Positions 21,518-32,996 of a stretch of DNA of 64,000 nt are shown piece after piece. The stretch comes from Mytilinidion resinicola (taxonomy: Eukaryota; Ascomycota; Dothideomycetes; Mytilinidiales; Mytilinidiaceae). The stretch spans positions 129,371 to 193,370 of the forward strand of contig NW_022985474.1 in assembly GCF_010093595.1 (NCBI RefSeq), read 5' to 3'. The notes under the pieces are model-generated. The model saw only the letters and a list, made by a program, of their open reading frames with translations, made no database searches and was not told where the DNA came from. The position numbers and the translations under genes were made by a program. Each line of letters opens with the position of its first letter. The stretch's first letter is position 1.

Positions 21518-22869
21518 CTTGGAAGTGTGGAGCCCGGTGGCAGCGGCAGCAGTGGGGACAATCCCTTCTCGTTCGTGGTAGCCGCCCAGGTGCTCGTAGG
21601 GCTGGTAACTGCGATCCAAAGGCGTGCCTCCGAGGAGGGATGCTCGAGCCTCGTGGGTAGAAATTTTGGCGGGTACGTCAGCCGCGATGAGGCGGCTGCG
21701 AGGAGGAAGTTAAGAAGACTGGGTCCGCGACAGAGTGCTGGCGGCGGGACGTGTAGGTGTTTTGCGGGACGCAGCAGCACGGTGAGACGTGACTGAGGCA
21801 AGGTGGTGACCTTTCGCGGAGCAGTTCGTAGCAGCAGGGACAGCGAATGGAGGGCGGAGGGATGAAACGAGAACCGGACACCTGGTGTTGGCAATGCAAG
21901 GAAGCGGTGGTGTTGGTCGCGGGTCTGAAACTCGCTGGCGCGGGCGGCAAGGCTGGGCGGGGGGAAGGGTGTAACGAGAGTGAAGAAGAAGACGGGAGAC
22001 TTGACAATATGGGAGATGAGAGCCAGATGGGAGGATGCGGTGGATGGATATGGGCAGAGGTGGTAGGGGTGGCAGGGCGCTGATGGGGTGGAGATTCGGT
22101 GGACCCTGCCGCGCTGAATGGATGGGCCGCCGAGTGTTTTGCCCGTCACGGCTCGCGAGCTGGGCTGGTTGCTGCTAGTGTGCAAAACCGCTGACGGGGA
22201 TAAAAACGGCTTCAGGGTCTCGGGGAGCAGGATGTCTGGATTCGTAAATCGTGCAAAACTCGCAAACGCAGAGGAAAGGGGAGCGAAAGAGGCCTGCGCT
22301 GGTGATATGTAGAGCGGCCTGGCGGTCGACTCCCATGGCTTGAGAGTCGCCGCTCAGCCTCAGGCGCGGCGCAGCATACAACGAGCTTCTTTGAGTTAGC
22401 ACAAGGCTATTTTTGCGCAGCATCCGTGGCGCAGGCCACTTAGACAGTTCTGACATCCCACAGTTCCGCTGCCTGCAAGAACTAAATGTTAAAATCAAGA
22501 GGGCGTAGATTTAGCAAGACGTGGCTGAGGAAAAGAAGGGACTTGTGCACTGATGGCTCTTGGCATCCACTCGAGGGTTAGCATTGCACATGTCAACGGC
22601 GTCTGAGGTCGCTTGAAGAGCTTGCTGATTGTTGAGCATGATGAAAACGCAGCATGCAAAAGTCCACTGCGACGTTCCAACCGTGACGAATGAGCGTGCA
22701 CACTTCTCTCCTACCCTTGTGCCTTTTGTCGATGTGCTAAGAGTCTTCAGTTTACAGGTTCCCAAAAGCATCGTCCACGTGATCAGGCTCATCGTCAAGG
22801 CCGAAAACCCGCGTGGTAGAACTACGGTAGCTCTCGACGCGACTCTCCCCGCAACACCACACGCGCGCA
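21518..22869. other. Divergent intergenic region, no gene called
   Basis: 1.35 kb between the Golgi protein and the PP4 subunit. Overlapping minus-strand frames (e.g. 236 codons at 21475-22185) are Ser/Pro/Arg/His-rich translations of GC-rich leader. At 22590-22625 a 35-nt stretch resembles the start of the dispersed repeat (GTCTGAGGT..C..GAAGAGCTT), a possible fifth, decayed copy. Confidence 0.45.
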
Positions 22870-24403
22870 ATGATCTCAAGTACGTCCAGCCCCTCTCATT
22901 ATCTCCACCTCCGGCCGTGCCACATGCTGACAAGCGGTTCTTTTTAGCTGAGGAAATTCTCCAGGGCGCCGCCCGCGACGGCTCCTTCGACGTGTGAGAC
23001 CTCACCGCACACACCCCACGATCCTCCAGCTAATATCTCACAGCACCGAGTGGCCGCGGGTTCTGGACGACATTCTGGCTCGCCTCGATGAGGTATGCCT
23101 ACTCTGGCCTGTATTAGCTTCAATCGCTCATTAGATCAAGATAGTCCAAAATGACTTTCCAAAACCCTCGATACCCATCCCCGACCCTCCACCCCCGCCG
23201 CAAATCCTAGGAAGCACGCCCGTCAAACCCCAAGAGCCTTCGCTTTCCAGTCAGGAATCACAATCCGCCGACAAGGAGAATGCGCCGCCACCCTCGACCC
23301 CTCCACGGCCTCCCGTCCCCCAATTCTCGCAGTCGTCGACCCAGCCCGCTGGAACACCCACCACGTCGCAAGAATCACAAGCTCTCCCCGCCGAGACCAT
23401 CAACTTCTACACGTCAATACGCAACACCCTAAGCAAGAACTTCGCGCGCAACCCACCGCACACTATCCAGCGTCTGTCAGAGCTGGTCCTTAGCCCGCGC
23501 GCCCACTACCGCTGCCTCCCGCCCTATCTCCGCGCCCTCGACCGCGTCGTCTCCGTCTCATCCCCAACAACAATCTTCCCCCTCCCAATCGCTGTCCTCC
23601 CCAGCAGCGGCGGCCTGCTCAATGGCACCACACCCTCCGCCCCGTCCGCCCCAGGCAGCGACGAAAGCTTGGGTGGCGCACTCCTAACACCCATTCCCTG
23701 GCTACGCGACCGCCCATCCCAGAGCGAGCTCGTCTCCGAGAGCACCGAAATGGTCGAAGGGCCTAACGGCGCCGGCCGCATCGAGACCGTGTCTGTCATC
23801 AACGGCATGAGCACGGGGGGCTCGTCTCCGGCGTCCACTGCGACGGCGTCTAGCACCACTCTCGTTGGCAATGGCACCGGGAGTGCGAGCGGCAGCTCTA
23901 ATTCCAGTAGTACCGCTTCTCCTTCCTCGTCGGCGCAGACGACCGAGTCCGAGTCCGTTGGTGTCACTCAAGGCGAGTTACTGCGCCAAGAACAGGAAGC
24001 CGGCGTCGTACCCACGAACCAGGGCTCTCCACAAGCAAGGCGTAACATCCATCCCGTGGATTCCTCTAACCAAGGCGGAAATATCATGGAAACAGTCGAG
24101 GGCGATGAGGAACCTGAAGTTCCGCACGCACGTGGTCCCGAGGAGATAGGGATGGAGGATATGGGACCACAGCGGCAGAATGCAGGGCGGATAGATATCG
24201 AAGCAGCGGTAGGGAGGCCCGCGGTGGGACATGCGGAGGAGAATGAGGTCGAGATGGGCGAGGGGAAGGAGGAGAAAAAGGATGAGGATACGGAAATTAA
24301 GGATGTGGATGCGGATACGGAGGTTAAGGGGGAGGAGGAGACGAAGAAAGAAGAGAAGAATGAGGAGATGCCAGATGCCGGGGAGACGATGACAACGATA
24401 TGA
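22870..24403 (+). CDS. PSY4: PP4 phosphatase regulatory subunit 2 (PPP4R2/Psy4)
   Basis: Four exons: 22870-22879 (10 nt), 22948-22993, 23044-23092 and 23135-24403 (the last acceptor could be 6 nt further on), about 457 residues. The spliced start MISTEEILQGAARDGSFD joins to VTEWPRVLDDILARLDE and IVQNDFPKP, which is the conserved N-terminal helical region of PPP4R2. The second conserved block is INFYTSIRNTLSKNFARN, then HTIQRLSELVLSP and LPPYLRALDRVVSVSS. The rest is disordered, Ser/Thr-rich, ending in a Glu/Lys tail. The protein targets phosphatase PP4 to substrates in the DNA-damage response (gamma-H2A dephosphorylation with Pph3 and Psy2 in yeast). The tiny first exon is the weakest part of the model but gives a perfect frame. 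Confidence 0.9.
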
Positions 24404-24850
24404 GATCACTGACGAAGAGGACTACTTCCGGCGTACTGCCATGTTGGTTTCAAGGGATTGGGTATTTGGATGGGCGCCTGGCGTGGATGACATGCATCAA
24501 ATCACAGGGGCAAGGTAGGTCTGGATGCGATTGAATAGGAAGGAAATGGGATTGATAGAAAACCCCTCTTGCGAATGCTGGCCGGCGCCCAAAACGCCCG
24601 GGCTATTACTGTTCTACACACCATCCTCCATGCTTCGGAATCCGCTTGACCAAACCAAAGCTATACCCATCCCATATCCACAAAGCTAAAACCACTAAAA
24701 CCAATCAACCAAGCAAGAGCAAAGAAAAGCTATGCCACTGTCAGAGGTACCCCACAGAGCTATCCGACATATCAGCCACTCGCCCGCACTACCCTCCGCG
24801 ATACTCATGCTCCCACTGCCTCTCATCCAGTAACCCTTTCTCCCCACCCT
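24404..24850. other. Convergent intergenic region, no gene seen
   Basis: 3' flanks of PSY4 and PEP12. The plus-strand frame at 24646-24876 is Pro/Ser/His-rich and unconvincing. Confidence 0.5.
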
Positions 24851-25825
24851 CTAATCCACCACAACCGCCAAAATAATAATCGTTAACACAACCGCGAGTA
24901 TAATCAGCAAAATACAAGCCTTACTCCTTGCATTCTTCTGATACCGCGCCGCCTGCACCAGATTCTTATGCGCGCCCTGGCTCGCCTCGTGCGTCGTCTC
25001 CACATGATCGGATATAATATCCAGCTGCTCCCCTTGCTCGTGCACCATGTGCGCTACGTCCCTGAACAGCTCGTTCAGCTCCCCCACCGACTGCTCGATG
25101 TTGCGGATCTCGCTCTCGCGCTCGATGATTAGCGATTCTTGGAAGTCGACTTCGTCCTGCGAGGCGAGGCGGAGCTGTTCTTGCTGCTGGAGTTGCTGTT
25201 GTTGGGGGGATGTGGCGGAGGGGGAGGTGGGGGATTCGGAGTCGAGCGCGGCGCGGGCGGCAGTGCTGGCGGCGCGCTCTTTTTCGATGGCTTGGCGTTG
25301 CAGGATTTGGAACTCGGTCAGCGAGGCTTTGAATTCGCGGTTTAGTTTTGTTTGGGTGAATTTTTGGGAGGGCTGGGTTGGCTCGGTTAGTAACTTGTTT
25401 GTTCATATGGTGTGGTCGCATCCGCGACTCTAGGGTAGATGGGCCGCCATGACGCTCTCTTCCACGTGGGCTAAAAGGAAATGACATGGGGAGAACAGAA
25501 GATGTGGGATGAAAGGAGGAATACGTACCCCGACATCGTGCCAGGTCCCAACCTTCTTCAACCCCTCTCCGATCTCTTTGAAGGCATTCGACGTCTCGTC
25601 GATAAGATCGTGGACCCGCTCACGCACGCGCTCCGTCTCCCGCCGCGTCCCTAGAAGCGCAACTTGCGACGATAGCCTCGAGATGTTCGACGTGAGCGAG
25701 AAGAGCTTGTCCGAGAGCTCCTGGGTGAACTGGCGGAATTCGGGGTCGTCGGCGTACTCTGGGTCGTCTTCGCGGCGCCAGTTCGTCGGCTGCGACTCCA
25801 TGGCGGAGGATTGCTGGAATGACAT
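24851..25825 (-). CDS. PEP12: Endosomal Qa-SNARE, syntaxin Pep12-like
   Basis: Two exons (25825-25529 and 25372-24851; 156-nt intron with ACTAAC branch site) encode 272 residues. The N-terminal half has the Habc helices (EFRQFTQELSDKLFSLTSNI, RVRERVHDLIDETSNAFKEI). The SNARE helix near 185-245 includes ERESEIRNIEQSVGELNEL and FRDVAHMVHEQGEQLDII, with the Gln of the zero layer in EQGEQ. The C-terminus is a hydrophobic anchor (ACILLIILAVVLTIIILAVVV) with almost no lumenal tail. Pep12 mediates fusion of Golgi-derived vesicles with late endosomes. Vam3-type vacuolar syntaxin is the alternative; the tail-anchor form fits both. Confidence 0.9.
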
Positions 25826-25986
25826 CGTGGGCGGTGTTTTGTAGAGGAGTGGGTGGTTGTGGTGAGGGAGCGATAGGGCGGTTTGTCGGTGCCTTGAAGG
25901 TGGTGGGAGCGAGTGATGTCGTCGTCAGGGCGGCAGGGATCTGGCCTTGGCCCGCTCTAAGCCTCAAATGGTCCCTTCCGGTAGAG

Positions 25987-26101
25987 CAGTCCGAACACCT
26001 TCTGAGGTGGCCTGGAGAGCTATCAGGCTTGCCAAAACTATCACTTACAATCTTTAATGATGTATCAGAGGGCTTCGAGCAGTTCCAGGCAAGTTACACA
26101 C
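25987..26101 (+). repeat. Dispersed repeat, copy D (PEP12/ADE1 intergenic region)
   Basis: Begins CAGTCC, contains TTCTGAGGTGGCC and GAGCTATC and ends TTACACA. It is colinear over its whole length with 1375-1488 and, at its start, with the arms at 695-1044. It has no open frame of interest. No target-site duplication was obvious by eye. Confidence 0.65.
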
Positions 26102-26361
26102 GCTCGGAGAGTGTGTACCTTGAGAATACCGTCACGTCACACGGATCCGACCTTATTGTGAATTCCTTCAAAGTAATCTCAGAACGGAAACGTCCTCTCT
26201 ACTCGTAAACACATCCATTCACTAGTCTGTCCGATCACGCAATCTTTGAGCTAAATTCACTGCATGGGTCTGACACGTGGAACCGGACGATGCAGGGCAG
26301 ACGTGCAGCCGTCGTGCCCCACCTGTTGCAAGGTTGTATTCACAAAAATTTACCCCTCTGG

Positions 26362-26367
26362 TGACTC
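26362..26367 (+). promoter_or_regulatory. TGACTC site upstream of ADE1
   Basis: TGACTC, the core bound by Bas1 and Gcn4/CPC1-type activators at purine and amino-acid genes in yeasts, lies 73 bp before the ADE1 start codon. A single hexamer can occur by chance, so this is suggestive only. Confidence 0.35.
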
Positions 26368-26439
26368 GATGTCGATCCATATAAACCCTCGAACTGACCT
26401 CAACACCACATTCCACACCACTCCCAAACAATCACCACC

Positions 26440-27452
26440 ATGTCCACAGAAGCTCTGGTCTCAATTGACCTCCAAGGCAAGCTCAAGCGCATAGCCTCAG
26501 GCAAAGTGCGCGATGTCTTCGAGATTGACGACGAAACCCTCCTCTTCGTGGCCAGCGACCGCATATCTGCCTACGATGTCATAATGAAGAACGTACGTCC
26601 CATCTATCCTCTCCTATCTGCTTCCTCTCTCAATTCCAATCCCCTCTCCAACCCGCCCCACTAACAACCCCCCAGGGCATCCCCCAAAAAGGCGCCCTCC
26701 TAACCGCCATGTCCGCCAACTGGTTCACCTACCTCTCTACCCACCTCCCCTCCCTCCGCACCCACATCATCTCCTTCGCCCTCCCCGCCTCCCTCACCAC
26801 CTCCCTCCCGCAAGAAACCGTCGCCCAGCTCGCGCCCCGCAGCATGCTCGTCCGCCGCCACACAATCTACCCCCTCGAGTCCATCGTCCGCGGCTACATC
26901 ACCGGCTCCGCATGGGCCGAGTACACCAAGTCCCAAACCGTCCACGGCATCCCGCTCCCCGCGGGCCTGCGCGAAGGCGACAAGTTTCCCGAGCCGCTGT
27001 GGACGCCGTCAACCAAGGCCGAGCAGGGTGACAAGGACGAGAACATCTCGCCCGCGCGCGCCGTCGAGATCGTCGGGCAGGCGGCCGCGTACAAGATCCG
27101 GGACCTGTCCCTCACCATCTACAAACTAGCCGCGGAGCGGGCGCTCGCGGCGGGGATCGTACTGGCGGACACGAAGTTCGAGTTCGGGGCGGCGGAGGAC
27201 GGGAGCGGGGAGGTGGTGCTGGTGGATGAGGTGCTGACGCCGGATAGTTCGCGGTTCTGGCCCAGGGAGGGCTGGGAGGCGAATCTGGGCAAGGCGCAGC
27301 CGAGTTTCGATAAGCAGTTTCTCAGGGATTGGTTGGTGGGGGAGGGGTTGAAGGGGCGGGAGGGGGTGGAGGTGCCACAGGAGGTGGTGAGCAGGACGGC
27401 GGAGAAGTATAGGCAGGCGTATGAGATGATTACGGGGGAGAAGTGGGTGTAA
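26440..27452 (+). CDS. ADE1: SAICAR synthetase (purine biosynthesis)
   Basis: Exons 26440-26592 and 26676-27452 (83-nt intron, CTAAC branch site) encode 309 residues. Recognisable blocks are [20 protein letters not shown] and [18 protein letters not shown] (substrate/ATP site), [32 protein letters not shown] and [15 protein letters not shown], all in the order of the PurC family. The enzyme joins CAIR and aspartate with ATP to form SAICAR in the cytosol. Length matches yeast Ade1 (306). Codon use in the second half is strongly GC-rich at third positions, suggesting good expression. Confidence 0.97.
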
Positions 27453-27795
27453 GGGATTGGTGGTAGGGAGGGGATGGAAAGGATATGGTGTTGACTGCTT
27501 TCTTGCAATGAAGAAGGGGCATTGATAGTAAGTGAAGGCACAACGATGTTGCCAATCAAAAGTATTAACAGAGTAAAAATTAGCTTTACGGATATATAAC
27601 AAATGTTCAAAACGCCTCGCTTTCACACGCCCAGGACCGTGTGTACCCCATCCGCTCTCGAGAAAGTACCAAGGGTAATAACAACGCAACGCACGCTCGC
27701 GCGAAAACAAAAGTCGTACAATACGTCGCCTGCTCGTCCCTGTGTATGTATATTCAAACTTCGAACCTGACCGCCGGCCACGCTGTCTTCCTATA
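27453..27795. other. Convergent intergenic region, no gene seen
   Basis: 3' flanks of ADE1 and the membrane glycoprotein gene. Nothing else supported. Confidence 0.5.
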
Positions 27796-29012
27796 TCAAT
27801 ACACCCCAGGCGTCCGCCAGTTCTTGTATAAGCAACTGCACAGCTCCCCCTGAGCTTGCGCCTGCAGCCCGTCGGTGATTTGCTGGTCGGGCACGCCGTT
27901 GTGCAGGGTCCAGCAGTTCGGCACGTCCTGCCCGCCGCCGATGGCCTGCTCGACGCGCACGGCGAATGGCCATACGGGGAAGGATGGGTTGCCAGAGTTC
28001 TCGCCCTTCGAGGCGTCTGGGAACGACGAGGCCATCTTGGTGTAGAGGTATGCTTGGAGGGTGGTGCTGTTGTAGAAGCAGGTGACGGCAGCGTTGTCTG
28101 AGGTGAGAGATCCAGACGGGGAGACCTGTTTGTTAGTAGCGTCGAGCTGGAAGCGGTAGCGTTCGGTGGATAGTCCTTCGTCGAGGAGCTCGAGGGGAGT
28201 GTTGGAGAAGGAGATGGAGAAAGGGTTATCGGTGCTGGAGATGGCGAAGGTGTTGGCCTTTGGGGAGGTGATGATCCAGTTGAAGGTAGCGATGGACTTG
28301 TTAGGGTCCGTGTTGAAGTCGGTGTAGGGGTAGCAGGTCCATGTGTCTGGGTTGGCGGTGCAATTGGTTTGGACCGTGTCTAGGAAGGTGACCAAGCTGT
28401 AGGAGCCCACGGGGAAGTTTGACGGTGTTGAGGTCGGTGAGAGCGAGGCTGTGGCTGTTGGTGTCGCAGTGGCGGCTCCTGGTGTTATGGCGTTAGACGC
28501 AGCGCTCGTCTGTGCTGGGTTTGAACTGTGAGATGTGTGAGTCTAAGAAAATGTGCAGCTAGACGGATGTCGTACTTCTCGTTCTCGCTGCTCTTGGAGC
28601 CGGAGTGCTTCTTCCTCGTGCCGACTACGACCCCAATTACTATCGCAACAATGATTGTGAGAAGTACTGCCACTATCAAAGCTAGTCTCTTCCATCCTCC
28701 TCTTTTCGAAACTTGCTTGTTGTTCTTGATATCCTTGAGATCGTAAAGCTTTTCGCCTGAAGTCTCGGACCACGCGCTGTAGGAATAACTTGAGCCGTGC
28801 GGTCCATCTTCCAGACTTTCACGTGGCGCCTCTCCCAGGCCAAAGGTTCCCTTTTTCATAGACGACCTGTAGGCCTCCTTTGGGCGTGCTGGAGCAGTTG
28901 CGCCATTCTCCAAGATTACAGACAAGCGCTGGCCGGCAGGCGTGGAGATTCGTTTCGCAGGAGGTAGATCCAAGCCGGCGCCCTGTGGAGACTTGTTCCA
29001 CAGGTTACTCAT
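27796..29012 (-). CDS. Single-pass membrane glycoprotein of unknown function (fungal)
   Basis: Two exons (29012-28576 and 28525-27796; 50-nt intron) encode 388 residues. The N-terminal 105 residues are polar and probably cytosolic (KRISTPAGQRLSVILENG, EKLYDLKDIKNNKQVSKRGG). One strong membrane span, LALIVAVLLTIIVAIVIGVVVG, follows, then a short basic patch, a Thr/Ser/Pro-rich stalk, and an extracytoplasmic C-terminal domain of about 220 residues with Cys pairs (NCTANPDTWTCYPYTDF, VTCFYN, NCW, CSCLY) and several N-x-S/T sites. The topology is type II. Similar proteins occur widely in Dothideomycetes and other ascomycetes as conserved hypotheticals (perhaps DUF7820, from memory, unchecked). A cell-surface or vacuolar role is conceivable but not shown. 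Confidence 0.75.
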
Positions 29013-30237
29013 GGCGGGCTGGTGTAGAGCTCGTGTCGAATTGATGGATGCAATGGATTCAGAGCATGGGCATCTTCACTTGGTGACGTGCGGTCCAGTC
29101 TCAGCGACCGCGGAGCAGCTGGCGAGGCTGGATGGGTGGTGGTGAATCCCTTTGACGGTGCCACTGCCTCAGAATAAGGACAAATGCCGACTGCGATGAG
29201 GCTGCTCGGGAGGTTTGTTGGACAGCTGTTTCGGGATGACGGATGAGGTTGAGAGGAGGCGAAGTAGCGGTAGAAGAAGCAGGTTCTTCTGGCTCCCAAT
29301 TCCAGCTCCACAATGACAGCCCGCACGGGGAGGCGTTGGCGCCATCGTCCTTCGGCTCCTGGCGCACATCGTGGTGTCGTCGCCATCCCCCCTGCGGCCT
29401 TAGGGCCATATTGGAAATTCGTTGGCGTTGGTCAAGCACCAATTGCAGGCCCGGCTCAAAAGCTTGGGCTCTGGCCGGCGACGAGAACGACGAGGGTATG
29501 CGCTGCCGATCGGGACGGCTGTTCACTGCCTGCGGCCAGCCTGGAAGCGGACTGGAAGTGCACAGTTGGTGGATAACTTTTATGTATGACCGCTCGCCGC
29601 ATGTGTTGTGTCACCATGCCATGCGACGCCATGCGGAGAATATATCGTGGTATTATGGGCTGAAGAAGGGCTCGATCCGTTTTCATGAACTCTGCGATGT
29701 CAAAATGGGCTCTGCGCTCCCTTGTCGCGATTGTTTGGTGTTGGGAAACAATGACGTGGCAGGGTTCCGCAAACACCATCACGGCCCGCGCCAAGACCAC
29801 CTGCACCTTCTCTCTAATTTTCCTTTTCAGGATCCAAGCTGGGTCGCATATCTCACCACAGCTTCAACACTCAGCTCTGCGTGCCTCGGTCGCAGAACAC
29901 CAATTGACACTGCTGCCAATTGCTGCGAGACCATTGACGTCGCGACCAGACGCGTCTCCTCGTCTTCAGTCTGAGCGACTATCCGTGCTCCAATCACCGA
30001 GCGCAGTCACAGCCATGAAACTGTAACACCCAATCGTCTAGGCTGCCAGTACAGACCATCTACTGGTCCTTCTGGGCGAACGACCTTTTTCACTTCCAAC
30101 CTTTTCACTTGCTTCCTCTACATCTCATCTTTTCTATCCACGCGTTATAGCCTTGCCTAGGAGCTAGGCGCATCAACCATTACTCCTACTGTCAATCTCT
30201 CAAGCTCCTTTAAAGGTTTCAAAACAGAGGCGCCATT
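29013..30237. other. Divergent intergenic region of 1.2 kb, no gene called
   Basis: Promoters of the membrane glycoprotein and the Clr2-like gene. A 243-codon plus-strand frame (29243-29974) has a Trp/Cys/His/Arg-rich translation without domain structure and no recognisable homology, so I reject it. Confidence 0.5.
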
Positions 30238-32520
30238 ATGTCTGCCGGGGCTGTTATCGTACCAATTTGGGATGGGTCCGATGGAGACGCGTCTCATCAA
30301 CCCGATCGTACCACCCACAAGCTCGTCGACCCCCCGACCCTCTACCTGGAAAAGGTGGGAACTCTGTGGATGATCCATTTGGGTAAAGCGCGCGCAGGTG
30401 AGTCCATGGAAGCCGAAACCTCCCCACGGACGAGGATGCCATCATAGCCTGCCTCATTAGAGGCTCGTGTCGTCTAGACAATTTTCTAGATCGCCTTCTG
30501 TCGCTGACACATAGTAGGCGTAAAGTACAAGCTTGATCGACTACCACAGGGCTATAGGATGTATGAGAAACCCAGGCATAATGATCCTGCACATGTGAGT
30601 AACGACTCTTTCACAGCGCATTAGGAATGCAAGCATTGACAGAATCGCTTAGGTCGATAAGTGGCTTTACGGTCACCCAAACCACAAGTTTTTCGACTCG
30701 CCCAATCGATTCTTCCCACATTTCCTCTATCTTATGGAACATGGGGGCGATAACATGGGCTGTCTATGCACCCTATGTCAGACGAAGGGCGGAGGAAGAA
30801 TACCTAGGCTCTCTTCCGGCTCCGCTCAATCGCCTCCAGCAAATGTAGCTAAACGTAAGTCTACACCTACTAGCAAACACTCCTCATCTTCTACACCTCC
30901 CGAGAAACTAATCAAACCGCAGCTCGTGGCAAGCCCCCAAAGCTAAGACCCGACATGAACAGCAGTCGTGTGGACGAGGAAGGAACTCCAGATGTATACC
31001 GGAATCTCATCGACAAGCTCGAGCGAACCACAATCCTTGATGAAGCCATTAAGGAAACCATGAGTCTCGATTGGCGAGCGGAACAGAAGCTTTTGCCGAA
31101 GGCAATCACTAGAATGTCTAACCAAGCGGCCTGGATCCCGCGTGTGGGTGAACTCGTTCTTTTCGTAAGAACGATTCCCGAAGGAGAGGAATTCAGACGA
31201 GGCCGGGACACTGGACAGTTTGCGCGTTACAAGAGCGAAACTGAAGACCTCATTGGACCTATACTATGGGAAGCCGGCGTGGTCGGGCAGCCAGCTGTGG
31301 AAGCCTTAGAACTCAAGGATCTCGTGCTCGAGACTACCAAAGAATACGACGTGAACTACTCTGGGTTCAGGGTGGAGCCGCTGCCCGATCCAAATGGACG
31401 GAGCAAAAACGAATCTTTGAAGCACAAATACCTCCCACTACATCATCTCCGTCCCTTCGTATTCTGGAAAGAGATTCTACAAGGCATAGAGGAGAAAGAC
31501 TGGCATCCTACTATCAACCATTGTCGCAAGGTAATGCGTTCCTTCTCTTTACTAGGAAAACACCGTTTTAAAGGAACGTGGCCGTCTGCATCAATCTACT
31601 GTCAAGGGATGTATATTGGATCAGAGTTGATTCTGGTGGGAGATGTCGTTAGGTTAATGCCTAAGCCATACGAAATGGAATGCACAGACGTTCTGAAGAT
31701 CACAGCTATCAAGCTCAAACTCTCCAACCTTGACAAGGCTGGCGACAACGATTATGACGACAAGCATCCTTACAACTCGGTTGTTCACATCGCCGGAATG
31801 GGCTTCACCTCAGCGGCTGACAGTATAGAGCCGGAGACCGACGTTTTAAATGCCATGGAGGGATATGACAATTGGTATGCAAAACACAGCGCGGACAAAC
31901 AGATGGAGGTGCCCTTCAGTCGTATCTTAGGTCGCTGCTTCGAAGGAGACGCCATGATGCTGTGGTTACCAGAGAGCCCAGACGGATCTCCTTTGGCAGA
32001 CGACGGCTCGAATATGGCAGCGAATCTCTCGAACGGTCTAGAAGGTATTCGTGAGGCTCGAGAGTTCTCTACCGACAACGACAAGCGAATCGGGGTCGAC
32101 CAGGGAGAAACTTGGCTGTGGGGCGATACGAGGACTGAAGTGCTCGACATCACTTCCTTCAACGGGGCGGACGTCGGAAGAAGTGATACCAAACGAGACC
32201 CGAGCAAGTGGAGGAAGCTCATACGTGTGTTAGAAGGAGTCGTAGATGCACAAGAGAGGCAGGAATTGAAGCAGAAGACACTAGATCGGAGACCGCTTCG
32301 GGGCTATCTTGCTCACAACTCACTCGTCCGCAGCGCTTTTGACGACCTGAGTGGACAAGGTGAGAGCTCAGCAACGACGCGGGATAATTCGCCCCGTAAG
32401 CGAAGCCGGTCTGTCGCACGCGCCGACGATTCTGACGACGAAGAGGTTGCGAAAGTGAGGGGCGGGCAGAGCACTGAGCCTATGCGGAAGAAACTCCTTG
32501 GTGTCTTCATTAGCGATTGA
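30238..32520 (+). CDS. CLR2: Clr2-like transcriptional silencing protein
   Basis: Four exons (30238-30397, 30515 or 30518-30594, 30653-30854, 30923-32520) give about 678 residues. The N-terminal domain spans exons 1-3: LDRLPQGYRMYEKPR, then VDKWLYGHPNHKFFDSPNRFF and PHFLYLM, closing with a CLCTLC pair, as in the Clr2 N-terminal domain. Exon 4 has the second conserved region (WIPRVGELVLFVRTIPEG, FRVEPLPDPN, HLRPFVFW, ASIYCQGMYIGSELILVGDVVRL, LKITAIKL, FSRILGRCFEGDAM). Clr2 in fission yeast is part of SHREC, which removes acetyl marks and shuts down heterochromatic transcription. The Ser/Arg-rich C-terminus (NSPRKRSRSVARADDSDDEE) is probably a nuclear localisation signal. The name rests on domain pattern, so orthology is likely but unproven. 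Confidence 0.85.
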
Positions 32521-32996
32521 TGGCTGGGCTTTGCCGCGTACTGTATGCATAATGAGAAGGGCTGAATATTGCAGCTCATGGTATTCCTCTTTCTATGGTG
32601 GACAAAAATCGGGAGGTTGGTTTTGCGTGTAACACTACTCCGGAAGCCTGGCCAGGCTAGTAGATACCAAACAACAGCTGAATAATGAGAACCAATGAGA
32701 CCATGACATCTACTCTTGCTTGCGTGCAGCCAAGCGTGAACCAGTCAGGTGACACAGTCGTAGCGAGATATTTGGTGGCTGGTGATGCAGGGCAATCCTC
32801 GTGACGGGCTAGATCGTCTGCAAGGAACCAAGTTTCTTGCCGACACGCGCAACCCTGGAACAACACCACACCCACTCTCGCCCTCTTTATTCACACTTTC
32901 ACCCGCCCTATGCTTTCCTAACACCCGAAGCCCAAGACATGAATAGTCCTACATTCGCAGCACGCTCCGCTATTCCGCTGGTACGCTTCCGCAGCC
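32521..32996. other. Intergenic, no gene seen
   Basis: 3' flank of the Clr2-like gene and a C/T-rich leader of the next gene. Confidence 0.5.

Larger units (their letters stand above)
25826..26439. other. Divergent PEP12/ADE1 intergenic region with repeat copy D
   Basis: 614 bp between start codons, containing the dispersed repeat copy (25987-26101), an AT-rich segment and the TGACTC site at 26362. The plus-strand frame 25819-26208 crosses the repeat and is not a gene. Confidence 0.5.

Noticed and set aside
21475..22185. 236-codon minus-strand frame upstream of the Golgi protein
   Set aside because: Ser/Pro/Leu-rich reading of leader DNA in a different frame from the true exon 1.
22511..23014. 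167-codon minus-strand frame across the 5' end of PSY4
   Set aside because: Antisense to the PSY4 exons; an isolated protein-like stretch (LNNQQALQATSDAVDMCNAN) is not enough without a domain or splice context.
29243..29974. 243-codon plus-strand frame in the promoter of the Clr2-like gene
   Set aside because: Rich in Trp, Cys, His and Arg, as typical for random GC-rich DNA; no domain, no neighbour exon.
31531..31555. GTAATG...CTAG pair inside the Clr2-like exon 4 as an intron
   Set aside because: Only 25 nt, below workable intron length, and the region is in frame without removing it.
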